Positions 1 through 8,541 of a stretch of DNA of 41,143 bases are shown here, one piece after another. The notes below the pieces were generated by a model, which worked only from the letters and a program-made list of their open reading frames with translations, searched no databases and was not told where the DNA came from. Source of the stretch: Treponema sp. (GTDB lineage Bacteria; Spirochaetota; Spirochaetia; Treponematales; Treponemataceae); assembly GCA_024402475.1 (NCBI GenBank), contig JAKSTQ010000022.1, positions 1 to 41,143 on the forward strand. The letters are read 5' to 3'. A program made the position numbers and the translations under genes. Numbering within the stretch: position 1 is the stretch's first letter; each line of letters begins with the position of its first letter.

Positions 1-1
1 T

Positions 2-160
2 GAACTTCGTATTCTTGTTAATAACGAAAAGATTCCTGACAGTGATGTTAAGGAACTTGCACGAAAAATTGCAAAACAGATTGAAACTGATTTGCGTTAC
101 CCTGGACGAATCAAGCTTACAATGATCCGTGAAACCCGTTTCATTGAATACGCCCGCTAG
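2..160 (+). CDS. rny: Ribonuclease Y, C-terminal fragment (5' end outside window)
   Basis: The open frame runs in from the window edge (first whole codon at 2) and stops with TAG at 158-160. The 52 visible residues end in KLTMIRETRFIEYAR, which matches the strongly conserved C-terminal strand of RNase Y (family ending close to K(I/V)TVIRETRAVEYAK). RNase Y is a membrane-anchored endoribonuclease that initiates mRNA decay; the catalytic KH and HD domains would lie upstream of the window and cannot be checked. The family match rests on the C-terminal motif only, but that motif is distinctive. Transcription appears to end at the hairpin and T-run that follow. Confidence 0.85.
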   Translation, partial: ELRILVNNEKIPDSDVKELARKIAKQIETDLRYPGRIKLTMIRETRFIEYAR

Positions 161-163
161 TTA

Positions 164-185
164 ACAGGTATAAAAAAATACCTGT
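164..185. repeat. Short perfect inverted repeat downstream of rny
   Basis: ACAGGTAT (164-171) pairs with ATACCTGT (178-185) across a 6-nt A-rich loop. There is no T-run behind it, so alone it is a poor intrinsic terminator. It may protect the rny mRNA 3' end or act together with the next hairpin. Confidence 0.5.
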
Positions 186-192
186 AATGAAG

Positions 193-244
193 TGCACCTC
201 AAAAGTTAGACATTAAGTTTAATTTTTGAAGGTGCATTTTTTTT
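193..244 (+). terminator. Probable rho-independent terminator of rny
   Basis: TGCACCT (193-199) pairs with AGGTGCA (230-236), and the following CAAAA/TTTTTG tracts can extend the stem. Eight T residues (237-244) follow directly. The position, 33 nt after the rny stop and before the next promoter, fits termination. The sequence also looks like the joined ends of an IS3-family element (see findings), so it may be a domesticated remnant. Confidence 0.65.
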
Positions 245-313
245 GTCCTGAGTAAATTCATCTTTATTTATAATACGGTTTGTAAAATTAAAAACCTTCT
301 GGAAATGGCTGTA

Positions 314-342
314 TTGACAATAGTTTGATATAAAACTAAAAT
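314..342 (+). promoter_or_regulatory. Sigma-70-type promoter of the nucleoside-type ABC operon
   Basis: TTGACA (314-319), a 17-bp spacer and TAAAAT (337-342) form a near-consensus promoter. Transcription would start near 349, giving a leader of about 31 nt that contains a GAGG ribosome binding site (370-373) ahead of the ATG at 380. Confidence 0.75.
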
Positions 343-360
343 TAGTTAGATATACAACTA
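321..360. promoter_or_regulatory. Two tandem palindromic operator-like sites over the promoter
   Basis: Two 18-bp copies of TAGTTnGATATAnAACTA lie at 321-338 and 343-360. They differ at only two positions, and each has TAGTT/AACTA dyad arms. Their centres are 22 bp apart (two helical turns), so two dimers would bind the same face of the DNA. The first fills the spacer of the promoter and the second covers the start-site region, so binding should repress. The TTTGATAT-type dyad resembles MarR-family operators (for example FabT-like sites); no regulator gene is present in the window. Confidence 0.65.
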
Positions 361-379
361 TTGCTGTGCGAGGTACAAA

Positions 380-1360
380 ATGAAAAAAATTAAAGCTTGT
401 CTTATTCTTGCAGCCGCTGTTTTCTTTGCAGGCTGTTCTTCACAAAAATCAAATGTAAAAACAATTGCAGTTTTTGTTCCTGGTATTATTGCAGATAGTC
501 CAACCTTTGCAAAACTTGTAGAAGGTGCAAAAAAAGGAGTCGCAGAATTCAATGCAGCTCATTCAGATAAAGAGCCTGCTGTTCTTGAAATAATGGAAGC
601 AGGAACAAATCAGGCAGAATGGAAAAATCAGGTAACTGCTCTTACAGCAACCGGTAAATATGATCTGATTTTGTCTTCAAATCCTTCTTTGCCGGATATG
701 ATTGAACCTCTGACAAAACAGTTCCCTGATCAGAAATATATAATTCTTGATTCCTATAAAGAAGGAAACAGTAACATTACAACTGTTTCTTACCGTCAGA
801 ATGAACAGGCCTATATGTCAGGTTATATTTCGGGCCTTATGTCAAAAACAAAAAAGATTGGACTTGTTGCCGCACAGGAATATCCAATTATGAACAACAT
901 ATTCCTTCCTGAATACACAAGGGGCGCAAAAGATGCAGATCCAGATTGTACTGTAGATTTCAGAATTGTCGGTAACTGGTATGATGCTTCTAAAGGAAAA
1001 GAACTTGCTGATGCAATGGCAAATTCCGGCGTTGATGCAATTCTTCCGATTTGTGGAGGAGCAGCTCAGGGCGTAATTGCAAGTTCAATGGAACATGGAA
1101 CATATCTTACCTGGTTTGACTCAAACGGATATTCCCGTGCCCCAGGTCATGTAATTTTATGTTCAGAAACAATGCAGGTTCAGGCAGCCTGCGATGCAGT
1201 AAAAGAATATCTTGAAGAAAAAGTTCAGTGGGGAACAGTTAAAGAAGTCGGACTTAAAGACGGCTTTATCATGTTCCATACAGAAGACCTTGAATGTATT
1301 GCAAATGTTCCTGAAAATATCAGAAAACTTGTAATCGAAAAAATCGAAAGCCTCAGATAA
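380..1360 (+). CDS. BMP/PnrA-family lipoprotein, substrate receptor of an ABC importer
   Basis: This 326-aa protein has a short basic N-terminus, a hydrophobic segment and the lipobox FAGC with Cys19 as lipidation site, so it is predicted to be anchored at the inner membrane facing the periplasm. The body has the layout of the BMP family (TmpC/PnrA of T. pallidum, purine nucleoside receptors): an early VFVPGIIADSPTF strand, a SNPSLPDMIEPL segment and a central IGLVAAQEYPIMNNIF region where the family hinge lies. Sequence agreement with classic PnrA is only partial, so the ligand (nucleoside or other) is uncertain. It is the first gene of a four-gene operon with its own ATPase and permeases. 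A GAGG site precedes the ATG, and the promoter carries tandem operator-like palindromes, suggesting ligand- or stress-controlled expression. Confidence 0.85.
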   Translation: MKKIKACLILAAAVFFAGCSSQKSNVKTIAVFVPGIIADSPTFAKLVEGAKKGVAEFNAAHSDKEPAVLEIMEAGTNQAEWKNQVTALTATGKYDLILSSNPSLPDMIEPLTKQFPDQKYIILDSYKEGNSNITTVSYRQNEQAYMSGYISGLMSKTKKIGLVAAQEYPIMNNIFLPEYTRGAKDADPDCTVDFRIVGNWYDASKGKELADAMANSGVDAILPICGGAAQGVIASSMEHGTYLTWFDSNGYSRAPGHVILCSETMQVQAACDAVKEYLEEKVQWGTVKEVGLKDGFIMFHTEDLECIANVPENIRKLVIEKIESLR

Positions 1361-1372
1361 TTTAAAAAAACT

Positions 1373-2854
1373 GTGATTTTATCTTTAGAAAAAATCCGTA
1401 AACAATTTCCTCGGAAAACCGTCCTCAATGACATAAGCCTTTCTTTTGAATCAGCCAAAATAAATGTCATTGCAGGAGAAAACGGTGCCGGAAAATCTAC
1501 ATTAGTAAATATCTTAAGCGGTTCTGCCTGCTGTGATTCAGGAAAAATTTTCTTTTGCGATGAAAGTGGAAAGAAGGAACTTTTATTCGCAACAGAAAAA
1601 GATGCTCTTGATAATGGAATCGCACTTGTAAGACAGGTTCCTCTTGTTGCAGAAAGTATCACCTGCAGACAAAATATTCTGCTTGGCGTAAAAGCTTCAA
1701 AAAAAATTAAAACTGATCTTGAGCTGCTTGTAAAAAAATGGTGTCCTTCTTTAGAACTTGATAAAAAAGCTGTTAATACAAATGCTGCTGATCATTTTTA
1801 CATGGCACTTTTGAATGCACTTATCCGTAAGCCTGCAGTTTTGATTCTTGATGAACCAGGATCAATGCTTAGTCCCCGGCAAAAAAATTCTTTATATCAG
1901 AATCTTCAGGAACTAAAATCCATAAGCGTTAATGTTATTGTAATCACTCATAACCTGAATGAAATTCTTGAATACGCTGACACTGTAACTTATTTAAAAT
2001 CAGGAAATCTTATTTTTTCAAAAGATATTTCTGTCTGCAAAACAATAGAAGAAAAAAAATCACAGCTTAATCAGTTTATAACGGATATGAATAATGCCGT
2101 TACAGGACAGAAAATATCTGCAGCAGAAAATAAGTCCGGTAATGATTTAATGCAGAAAAAAAAGTTTTGCGTTGAATATAAAGATATGGATTGTCATCCG
2201 GTTGATCATCCGGGAATCTTTAAAAGCAGTTTTTCGTTTTCAAGCGGACAACTTGTTCTTGTTCAGGGAAGTAGAGAATCAGGCCTTGAAACTCTTGAAG
2301 ACATTCTGTACATGATGGCAGATTTTAAAAAGACTGGAACACTTGTCATTAAAGGCAATAAAGAAATTTCTTTGGATATTGAAAAAACTGATATCAGAAA
2401 ATTTTTTAAGGCTTTTAATTCCTGCGGTATCAAAGTCGGAATAATTCCTTCTGATAAAAATTACCGCGGGTCAAATCCGGGAATTACTGTTTTGCAGATG
2501 CTTACTGTTCATCTTGAAACAAACAGTTCAAAAAGGCGTCTTGCTTTTGCCCGTTACATAATCAAAAAAGCAAATGTTAGTATTACGCCTTACGAAAAAG
2601 TTTCAAATCTTTCTGGCGGCATGCTGCAAAAACTTTTGCTTGAACGGGAACTTTTCTGTAAACCTGATGTTTTATTTATGTGCAGTGCTTTTCAGGGACT
2701 TGATATAAAAAATACACAGCTTTTAAAAAATCGAATAAAAGAATTTGCAGGCGTTAACCGCTGCGTTATTCTTCTTTCTCCTGATGATATTCTTAAAGAA
2801 GATGCGGCTTCGTATTACAGACTTGAAGGAGGAAAATTATGCAGGATTTTTTAA
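1373..2854 (+). CDS. ABC transporter ATP-binding protein, two fused nucleotide-binding domains (YufO/RbsA type)
   Basis: This 493-aa tandem ABC ATPase starts at a GTG (1373) 12 nt after the receptor gene; no good Shine-Dalgarno is visible. NBD1 has a canonical Walker A (GENGAGKST, 35-43), a Q-loop glutamine (Gln88), Walker B (VLILDEP, 156-162) and an H-loop His193, but where LSGGQ should be it reads AADHFYMALL. NBD2 is the reverse: Walker A is degenerate (GSRESGL, about 299-305) and Walker B is degenerate (VLFMCSAF, 433-440), while the signature NLSGGM (412-417) is intact. The two halves therefore complement each other to build one complete ATP site. The protein would energise uptake through the two permeases that follow. 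Family assignment is firm; the substrate is inferred from the receptor. Confidence 0.9.
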   Translation: MILSLEKIRKQFPRKTVLNDISLSFESAKINVIAGENGAGKSTLVNILSGSACCDSGKIFFCDESGKKELLFATEKDALDNGIALVRQVPLVAESITCRQNILLGVKASKKIKTDLELLVKKWCPSLELDKKAVNTNAADHFYMALLNALIRKPAVLILDEPGSMLSPRQKNSLYQNLQELKSISVNVIVITHNLNEILEYADTVTYLKSGNLIFSKDISVCKTIEEKKSQLNQFITDMNNAVTGQKISAAENKSGNDLMQKKKFCVEYKDMDCHPVDHPGIFKSSFSFSSGQLVLVQGSRESGLETLEDILYMMADFKKTGTLVIKGNKEISLDIEKTDIRKFFKAFNSCGIKVGIIPSDKNYRGSNPGITVLQMLTVHLETNSSKRRLAFARYIIKKANVSITPYEKVSNLSGGMLQKLLLERELFCKPDVLFMCSAFQGLDIKNTQLLKNRIKEFAGVNRCVILLSPDDILKEDAASYYRLEGGKLCRIF

Positions 2855-3777
2855 CCGGAATTTTTTCTTCAGGTTATTACATCGGTTCAATGCTTAACAT
2901 GTTTGTGCTGATGACAATTGCAGGGCTTGGAAACTGTATCTGCCTTAAGGCAGGTTTTTTTAATCTTGGCGGAGAAGGGCAGGTTTACCTTGGAGGCTTT
3001 ACTGCAGCAATCTGTCTTGATGCATTTAAATTTCTTCCGCCGGTTTTAAATATTATTCTTTCTCTTGCTGCAGCCCTTATTGCATCAGGACTTTTAGCGG
3101 GAATCAGTGCGCTTTTAAATTCACTTAAAAATGCCAGCGTGCTTTTGACAACATTTTTATGTTCTGCTGCAGTAATTCCAGTAATTGACTATCTTGTTTC
3201 AGGTCCATTGCGCACAAAAACAGGAAACCTTTTGTGTACAGCAGTAATCCCACAAGCCGTTCAATTATCTTCAATACTAAAACCTTCGCCGTTAAATCTT
3301 TCAATTACAATAATTCCTCTGCTATGTTTTTGTGTCTGGTATGTTATGTACAGAACAAATACCGGAAGACGGATGCAGCTTTTTGGACAGGCAAGAGAGT
3401 TTGCTTTGTACTGCGGTTATTCTGCAAGAAAAAATGTTTACGGCAGTATGATTGCAGCAGGAATGTTTCACGGTCTTTGCGGTTTTATAGCAGTTACCGG
3501 AACTTATTTCTGCTGCCCTCAGGGATTCTACACAGGTATGGGCTGGAATGCACTTTCGGCTTCTTTGTTCTGTAATGCAGTTCCGTCGTTTCTTGTGATT
3601 CCGTCGCTGATACTTTCCTGGTTATATACAAGTGCCAGCCGTTACAGTCTGCTGCATAATCTTGGTTATGATATTTCGGGGATCCTGCAGGGAATTGTTG
3701 TTTTCATTGTTTCTGCAATTACTGTTGTTATAAGAATAATTTCTCAAAAGAAAAATATCAGTGAGGTGAATAAATGA
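2839..3777 (+). CDS. ABC transporter permease (YufP-like, BPD_transp_2 type)
   Basis: This 312-aa very hydrophobic protein has about eight to ten membrane segments. It includes the family-typical stretch FNLGGEGQVYLGG near residue 45, which matches the N-terminal motif of branched-chain/sugar/nucleoside permeases of the YufP class. It overlaps the ATPase gene by 16 nt and has a strong AAGGAGG site (2826-2832) inside the upstream gene, so translation is independent of readthrough but probably coupled. It pairs with the next permease to form the membrane channel. Assignment to the purine/nucleoside branch follows from gene order. Confidence 0.88.
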   Translation: MQDFLTGIFSSGYYIGSMLNMFVLMTIAGLGNCICLKAGFFNLGGEGQVYLGGFTAAICLDAFKFLPPVLNIILSLAAALIASGLLAGISALLNSLKNASVLLTTFLCSAAVIPVIDYLVSGPLRTKTGNLLCTAVIPQAVQLSSILKPSPLNLSITIIPLLCFCVWYVMYRTNTGRRMQLFGQAREFALYCGYSARKNVYGSMIAAGMFHGLCGFIAVTGTYFCCPQGFYTGMGWNALSASLFCNAVPSFLVIPSLILSWLYTSASRYSLLHNLGYDISGILQGIVVFIVSAITVVIRIISQKKNISEVNK

Positions 3778-4601
3778 ATTTCTTAATTGCGTTTATTGCA
3801 GCAAGCGTTCCTTTACTGATTGCAAGTTATGGTGCTCTTGTTTCTGAAGACTGCGGCCGCATGGCAGTTTTTATGGAAGGTGTAATTACTTTTGCGGGAT
3901 TTTTAACTTACAGCCTTTGCGTCTTTACAGGGAATATAATCATTGCAGTTATTTTATGTGCAGCAATTACAGTTTCTGTAATTACAATATTGAGTATTAT
4001 TATTGAAAAGATTCAGTTGAATCCATTTATTGCTTCTCTTGCAATGAACCTTTTTTTCAACGCAATTGTTTCGTTTCTGTCTGTAAAATTTTTTGCAACC
4101 CGTGGCGTTTTGACTGATTCAACCTTTTCGTTTAATCCTGTAAGCTCGCGTATCTGGACAACTGTTGCGGGTTTTGCTTTTGTAATAATTGCTTACATTT
4201 TTTTGAACTGTACCAAAGCAGGTTTGTATTTTAAGATTACAGGTAATGATCAGAAAGTTCTTAAAGCAAGAAGTATTAATGTTTTGTTTTATAGAATTGC
4301 TTCGTGGAGTATTGCAGCTTTATGTGCAAGTCTTGCAGGTTCAATTCTTGCAATAAGGTTATCGTCTTTTGTACCTGGTCTTGCAAGCGGACTTGGCTGG
4401 ATAAGTCTTGCCATCGTATTTCTTGGAAAAAAGAAAAGCAGTGTTGTTATAGGCGGATCATTTGTTCTTGCGCTGGCACAGACGGCAAGTGCAAATATTC
4501 AGAATATCAGAGGACTGGAAAATTTCCCGTCTGCCGTTCTGATTGGTTTGCCTTATCTTGCCGCTTTAGTGTTCATTCTGCTGTATCCAAAAAAAGATTA
4601 G
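3774..4601 (+). CDS. ABC transporter permease (YufQ-like)
   Basis: This 275-aa polytopic membrane protein is the second permease of the importer. Its start overlaps the stop of the first permease (ATGA, 3774-3777), a typical coupling arrangement, with a GAGGTG site just upstream (3763-3768). It has the family-typical N-terminal region with [20 protein letters not shown], corresponding to the SER-G-V-N-I-G-LEG-M-L-GA motif of YufQ proteins, and a conserved tail segment [15 protein letters not shown] near residues 205-219. It closes the operon; its last 4 bases overlap the end of the convergent chemoreceptor gene and no terminator hairpin is visible between them. Confidence 0.88.
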   Translation: MNFLIAFIAASVPLLIASYGALVSEDCGRMAVFMEGVITFAGFLTYSLCVFTGNIIIAVILCAAITVSVITILSIIIEKIQLNPFIASLAMNLFFNAIVSFLSVKFFATRGVLTDSTFSFNPVSSRIWTTVAGFAFVIIAYIFLNCTKAGLYFKITGNDQKVLKARSINVLFYRIASWSIAALCASLAGSILAIRLSSFVPGLASGLGWISLAIVFLGKKKSSVVIGGSFVLALAQTASANIQNIRGLENFPSAVLIGLPYLAALVFILLYPKKD

Positions 4602-6670
4602 AAAGTAATCTCTTCTACATCATCAAGATTAAATTCTATTTCTTCGTGAACAGTATTTTTGAGTGCGCTTTCCTGACTGCCCTGACTTGCTTTAAGCATT
4701 TCCTGTTCTGCCTTTAAGGCCTGCGCCATGATTTCTTCTGCAGATACAGATTGAGCCTGGGCAACAAGGGAACTGTTTTCAAGAGTGTCAGATCCAAGTT
4801 CGTTTAGTAATTCCTGGGCAGGATCAGTAGTCTTAAAGGATTCAAGCATGTTTTCAAGTTCTGTCATGTTGTGATATCCGGCTTCGGAATTTTCATTTAC
4901 TTCACGCATTTTAAGAACGATTTCTGATGTTCCGTTTTTGATTTCTTTAATGCCTGCAACTGCGTGGGTAAAAATATTCTGAATGTTGTGCATTTCTTCT
5001 GTAAGCGCTGACTGCTGTGCATCAAGTTTATCGCAGACTTCACCAACACTTTCTGCTTCTATCGAAAGTTCATGTGTGCTTACTGCAATTGCTTTTCCCT
5101 GTTCGTCAATCGAAGTAACGCTCTTAGAAATTTCGTTAAGCGAATGAATGATTGAGTTTGTACTTTCGTTGATTTTTGCAAAAGCGTCATCTGCTTCCTG
5201 ACTTGAATCGTTTGCAGCTTTAACTTTTTCTACGATGCTTCCGATTGCAGTAGAAATTGTTTTTGCGTTGTCGCTTGTTGATTCAGCAAGATGCCGGATT
5301 TCTTCTGCAACAACAGAAAATCCTTTTCCTGCTTCTCCGGCATGTGCGGCTTCGATTGCGGCATTCATACTAAGAAGGTTTGTCTGTTCTGCAATGGCGT
5401 TGATGATTGTAACAACTTCAGAAACATCATTAAGGTTTGCATTGATCTGGTTCAAAAGATCATTGGTAAGGTTGATTTTTATTCCGCCGTCTTTTAAAAG
5501 ATCCTGCATTTCCTGTGCACTTTGCGTACGGGCAGCAGTAAGTGCGTTAATGTCTTCAAGAGATTTTGCCATGTTCTCTGTAGAAATCTGATTCTGTTTA
5601 ATCGAAACTGTCTGCTGCGTATTTCCTGCAACAAGAGTTTCTACAACGGCGTTAACTTCTGTAATTGAGTCTGTTACATGGTTAACTGATTCTTCAAGAA
5701 GAGAAAGTTCTTTTGAAATTGAATTGATGTTTGAATCAATCTGATTTGTTGCAACTGCTGTACTTGTTGCAGAATTACTGATTGCATAACCAGACGACAG
5801 CATTCTTGATGCAGTTTTCTTTACAGTAACAAGCATGTCATTAAGCTGCATTGCAGTTGAATTAAGTCCCACCATAAGAGTACGGACTTCTGTCGAACCC
5901 GAAACCGGAATCTGTGCAGTAAAATCTTTTGCAGCAAGGAGTTCTGCCATCTGTGAACTTTTTGAAACCCGCTTTGAAATATTCTGAGTAACCCCAACCA
6001 TAATGATTGTAATTGTCAGGATCGAAACAGCAGCCAGAATCAAAAGGTGCAAAAGAGAAGTGTTGATTGTGTGTTCTGCATATTTTGTAAGAGTCTGTGA
6101 TGCTTCTGCAACATAAAGGCCTAAGGTGTCGTTTTCTTTTAAAAGATTGTTTGTTTCTTCCATGACGCCTTTGAGTTCAGTTCTTAAAATGTTAATGGAA
6201 GGTTCATCAGGATGTCTGAAAAGTGCTTCGCGTACACCGGCTCTTGCCACAGTTTCTTTAAAGGCTGGAGTCAGTTCATTTTCAAAAATTGTCTGGAAGT
6301 GATTGTCCATTTTCTGGAAATATGAATTCAATGCACTCCACTGGGAATCTATAGGATTTATTTTTGCATTTACTTCAAGAGGAAGCTTGCGGCGGTCTTT
6401 GTTCATCTGAATTTCGTAGACAGCATCTTCTGCATCAGAAATTTTTTCCTGCCAGGTATCGTAGAATGCTTCCAGGTTCAGGGAACGGGCTTCTATTTCA
6501 AGAACGTATCTTGTGGCAGCACCGGTTTTGGCCTGTACTACCATAAGATCGTATTGAAGATTTTTAACTTTCATCATGCGATAAACAACAGTTGTAAAAG
6601 TAGTTAAGACAAAAGCAATAACAACTAAAAGGAAAGTTGTCAGTAAATGAAATTTTACGCTTAATTTCAT
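4598..6670 (-). CDS. Methyl-accepting chemotaxis protein (transmembrane, HAMP)
   Basis: This 690-aa chemoreceptor has transmembrane segment 1 at about 8-30, a periplasmic sensor domain at about 33-203 (helical, without a recognised PAS/Cache signature), transmembrane segment 2 at about 204-227, HAMP at 228-280, and a long coiled-coil signalling domain. The highly conserved hairpin tip is at about 425-455 ([20 protein letters not shown]), the contact site for CheA and CheW. The C-terminal tail is acidic and ends EEITF, a possible but weak analogue of the CheR/CheB tethering pentapeptide. A near-perfect GGAGGTGA site (6675-6682) lies 4 nt upstream of the ATG. It sits tail-to-tail with a nucleoside-type importer, so a related ligand is conceivable but unproven. 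Confidence 0.93.
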   Translation of the reverse strand: MKLSVKFHLLTTFLLVVIAFVLTTFTTVVYRMMKVKNLQYDLMVVQAKTGAATRYVLEIEARSLNLEAFYDTWQEKISDAEDAVYEIQMNKDRRKLPLEVNAKINPIDSQWSALNSYFQKMDNHFQTIFENELTPAFKETVARAGVREALFRHPDEPSINILRTELKGVMEETNNLLKENDTLGLYVAEASQTLTKYAEHTINTSLLHLLILAAVSILTITIIMVGVTQNISKRVSKSSQMAELLAAKDFTAQIPVSGSTEVRTLMVGLNSTAMQLNDMLVTVKKTASRMLSSGYAISNSATSTAVATNQIDSNINSISKELSLLEESVNHVTDSITEVNAVVETLVAGNTQQTVSIKQNQISTENMAKSLEDINALTAARTQSAQEMQDLLKDGGIKINLTNDLLNQINANLNDVSEVVTIINAIAEQTNLLSMNAAIEAAHAGEAGKGFSVVAEEIRHLAESTSDNAKTISTAIGSIVEKVKAANDSSQEADDAFAKINESTNSIIHSLNEISKSVTSIDEQGKAIAVSTHELSIEAESVGEVCDKLDAQQSALTEEMHNIQNIFTHAVAGIKEIKNGTSEIVLKMREVNENSEAGYHNMTELENMLESFKTTDPAQELLNELGSDTLENSSLVAQAQSVSAEEIMAQALKAEQEMLKASQGSQESALKNTVHEEIEFNLDDVEEITF

Positions 6671-6715
6671 TTAATCACCTCCGTTAAAATCTTTCTCTCT
6701 CTTAAAACTTTTTGT

Positions 6716-6741
6716 TTATCGCCGGTTGTTTAATTGAATTA
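6716..6741 (-). promoter_or_regulatory. Sigma-28 (FliA)-like promoter of the chemoreceptor gene
   Basis: Read on the minus strand, TAAT (6741-6738), 14 nt and GGCGATAA (6723-6716) approximate the flagellar sigma-28 consensus TAAA-N15-GCCGATAA (3/4 and 7/8 matches). Transcription would begin about 38 nt before the ATG, giving a leader that contains the strong Shine-Dalgarno. It fits motility-class control but is based on pattern only. Confidence 0.5.
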
Positions 6742-6749
6742 CTTTTTAA

Positions 6750-8378
6750 TTAGTATACGCTTAAAATCTGTGAAAGACGTTCCTTTCCGATGATTTTCAT
6801 AAAGTTAGCAAGACGAGGACCCTGATCTTTACCGATAATTGCATGATACAACGCAGTGAACAAAGCCTTTGCTTCAAGACCCATTTCTGTTGCAATATCA
6901 TACATTGCCTGCTGGCAGTCTTTGTCTGTAGCAAAAGTTCCAACCTTAGGAACAACTTCGTCACGAACGCGTTTAACAGCAGTAAGCATATCGCCTGTAA
7001 TGTCATCTGCTTTTGAACCGTCTTTACGGATTGCAAAACACATATCCTGTGCGCAGTCAGGAGCTGATTCATTGATCCAGTACCATGCACATGCACAGCG
7101 TTTACGCAAAGTTTCTTCCTGTTCAGGTTTTACATCGCCAAGAGACTTGATTACAGCATCAACATCACCGTCATAAGTCTGAAGGAGTGTAGTCAAAAGA
7201 CGGAATGGAACCTGATAAGGCATTACAGAAGGCATTCCTTCAATCTGAGAAAGCTGGTAAATGCGTTTTTCGCGGGCAAGAAGTTCAGTCTTTTTCTTTT
7301 CGTCTTTTTCTTTAGGTTCTTCTGTTCCCCATGCAAATCTTTCTGTGCGGTCATAAGCTTCGTAAATTGTAAGAACATCAAGGTCAAAGCTGATAGAGAA
7401 TTCGTGGTCAACTTTGTTTACTGCAAAGATGTAGCGCAGAACTTCTGGCTGGTAAACTTCAAGAGCATCAACAAGAGAAATAACTTTTCCTTTTGAAGAT
7501 GACATCTTTCCAGGAACACCCTTAAGTTTTACAAAGTCGTATTTCATTGTAACAGGAGCATCCCATCCGAATACTTTCTTTGAAACTTCTTTAGCTGTAT
7601 CGTAAGAACCACCCGGACTGATGTGATCTTTTCCGCCTGGTTCAAAAACAACTTTTTCTTCGTTCCATCTCATTGGCCAGTCAACGCGCCAGCCAAGTTT
7701 GATTCCGCCAAAGTTACGGATGTCTACAGTTTCTTCACAGCCGCATTCACATTTGTAAGAAACACCGTATTCTCCGTCGTATCCTGTAATTTCAGTTGTA
7801 TCTTTGTTACATTTTCCACAGAAAATTGATGTAGGCCAGTAAATGTCTTCCGGCTTCATTTTGTGTTCATCATCGCGGTATGTGTTAAGGCATTCCTTGA
7901 TGAGTTCGCGGTTCACAAGGGCTTTTTTCATTCCTTCTACATAGCGGTGTGCCTGGTAGCGTGAAGACTGGTAAAGGAATTCAGGATGGATTCCAACACG
8001 TGGAAGCTGTTTTTCAATATCAACTTCGTGATGGCGTGCGTAGTTTTCGTCACGGTCAAAAGTATCAGGAACTGATGTAATAGGATAACGAAGGTAGTTC
8101 TGAAGAACTTCCGGTTTTGGCATATTGCCTGGAACTTTACGAAAAACGTCGTAATCATCCCATGAATAAATAAAGCGGACGTTTTTTCCCTGATCACGCA
8201 AAGCACGAACTACAAGGTCAACTGTGATAATTTCGCGGAAGTTACCAATGTGAACTGTTCCTGAAGGAGTAATTCCTGAGGCACATGTATAAGAAGGCAA
8301 ATCGCCTTTTTCTTTAATAATTTTTCTTGCCACCTGGTCAGCCCAGTGACACAATTCTGTCTGATTTTCTGTACTCAT
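6750..8378 (-). CDS. lysK: Lysyl-tRNA synthetase, class I
   Basis: This 542-aa class I LysRS charges tRNA-Lys in the cytoplasm. The nucleotide-binding signature is ASGITPSGTVHIGN (33-46, HIGH-type) and the KMSKS loop is KMSSSKG at about residues 290-297. A cysteine cluster CGKCNKD...CECGC around 187-210 is the usual zinc-ribbon insertion. Archaea and spirochetes, unlike most bacteria, use this class I enzyme instead of the class II LysS, which supports the spirochete assignment. Length is normal for the family. No Shine-Dalgarno precedes the ATG; a good promoter ends 8 nt before it (separate entry), so the message is probably leaderless. Confidence 0.97.
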   Translation of the reverse strand: MSTENQTELCHWADQVARKIIKEKGDLPSYTCASGITPSGTVHIGNFREIITVDLVVRALRDQGKNVRFIYSWDDYDVFRKVPGNMPKPEVLQNYLRYPITSVPDTFDRDENYARHHEVDIEKQLPRVGIHPEFLYQSSRYQAHRYVEGMKKALVNRELIKECLNTYRDDEHKMKPEDIYWPTSIFCGKCNKDTTEITGYDGEYGVSYKCECGCEETVDIRNFGGIKLGWRVDWPMRWNEEKVVFEPGGKDHISPGGSYDTAKEVSKKVFGWDAPVTMKYDFVKLKGVPGKMSSSKGKVISLVDALEVYQPEVLRYIFAVNKVDHEFSISFDLDVLTIYEAYDRTERFAWGTEEPKEKDEKKKTELLAREKRIYQLSQIEGMPSVMPYQVPFRLLTTLLQTYDGDVDAVIKSLGDVKPEQEETLRKRCACAWYWINESAPDCAQDMCFAIRKDGSKADDITGDMLTAVKRVRDEVVPKVGTFATDKDCQQAMYDIATEMGLEAKALFTALYHAIIGKDQGPRLANFMKIIGKERLSQILSVY

Positions 8379-8386
8379 AGCATTAT

Positions 8387-8415
8387 ATTATAGTACATAA
8401 AGGCATATTTTTCAA
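8387..8415 (-). promoter_or_regulatory. Promoter of lysK giving a probable leaderless mRNA
   Basis: On the minus strand TTGAAA (8415-8410), a 17-bp spacer and TATAAT (8392-8387) stand 8 nt before the lysK ATG (8378). The normal start-site distance places +1 at or next to the A of the ATG. No ribosome binding site is present. Confidence 0.7.
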
Positions 8416-8504
8416 TGACACCAATTTCTTCCCTCCCGTATTTTTATTATGGGATTTCAATTTTGTCCATGATGGGATATTCTCAGTTTTTTTCCATTTA
8501 AATA

Positions 8505-8534
8505 TTACCCATAAATACTAATTCATATTATAAT
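8505..8534 (+). promoter_or_regulatory. Promoter of the CDF transporter gene, probably leaderless
   Basis: A perfect TATAAT (8529-8534) ends 7 nt before the ATG at 8542, with a weak -35 (TTACCC, 8505-8510, 18-bp spacing). No Shine-Dalgarno lies between. Transcription is predicted to start at the initiation codon. Confidence 0.5.
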
Positions 8535-8541
8535 AATATTT

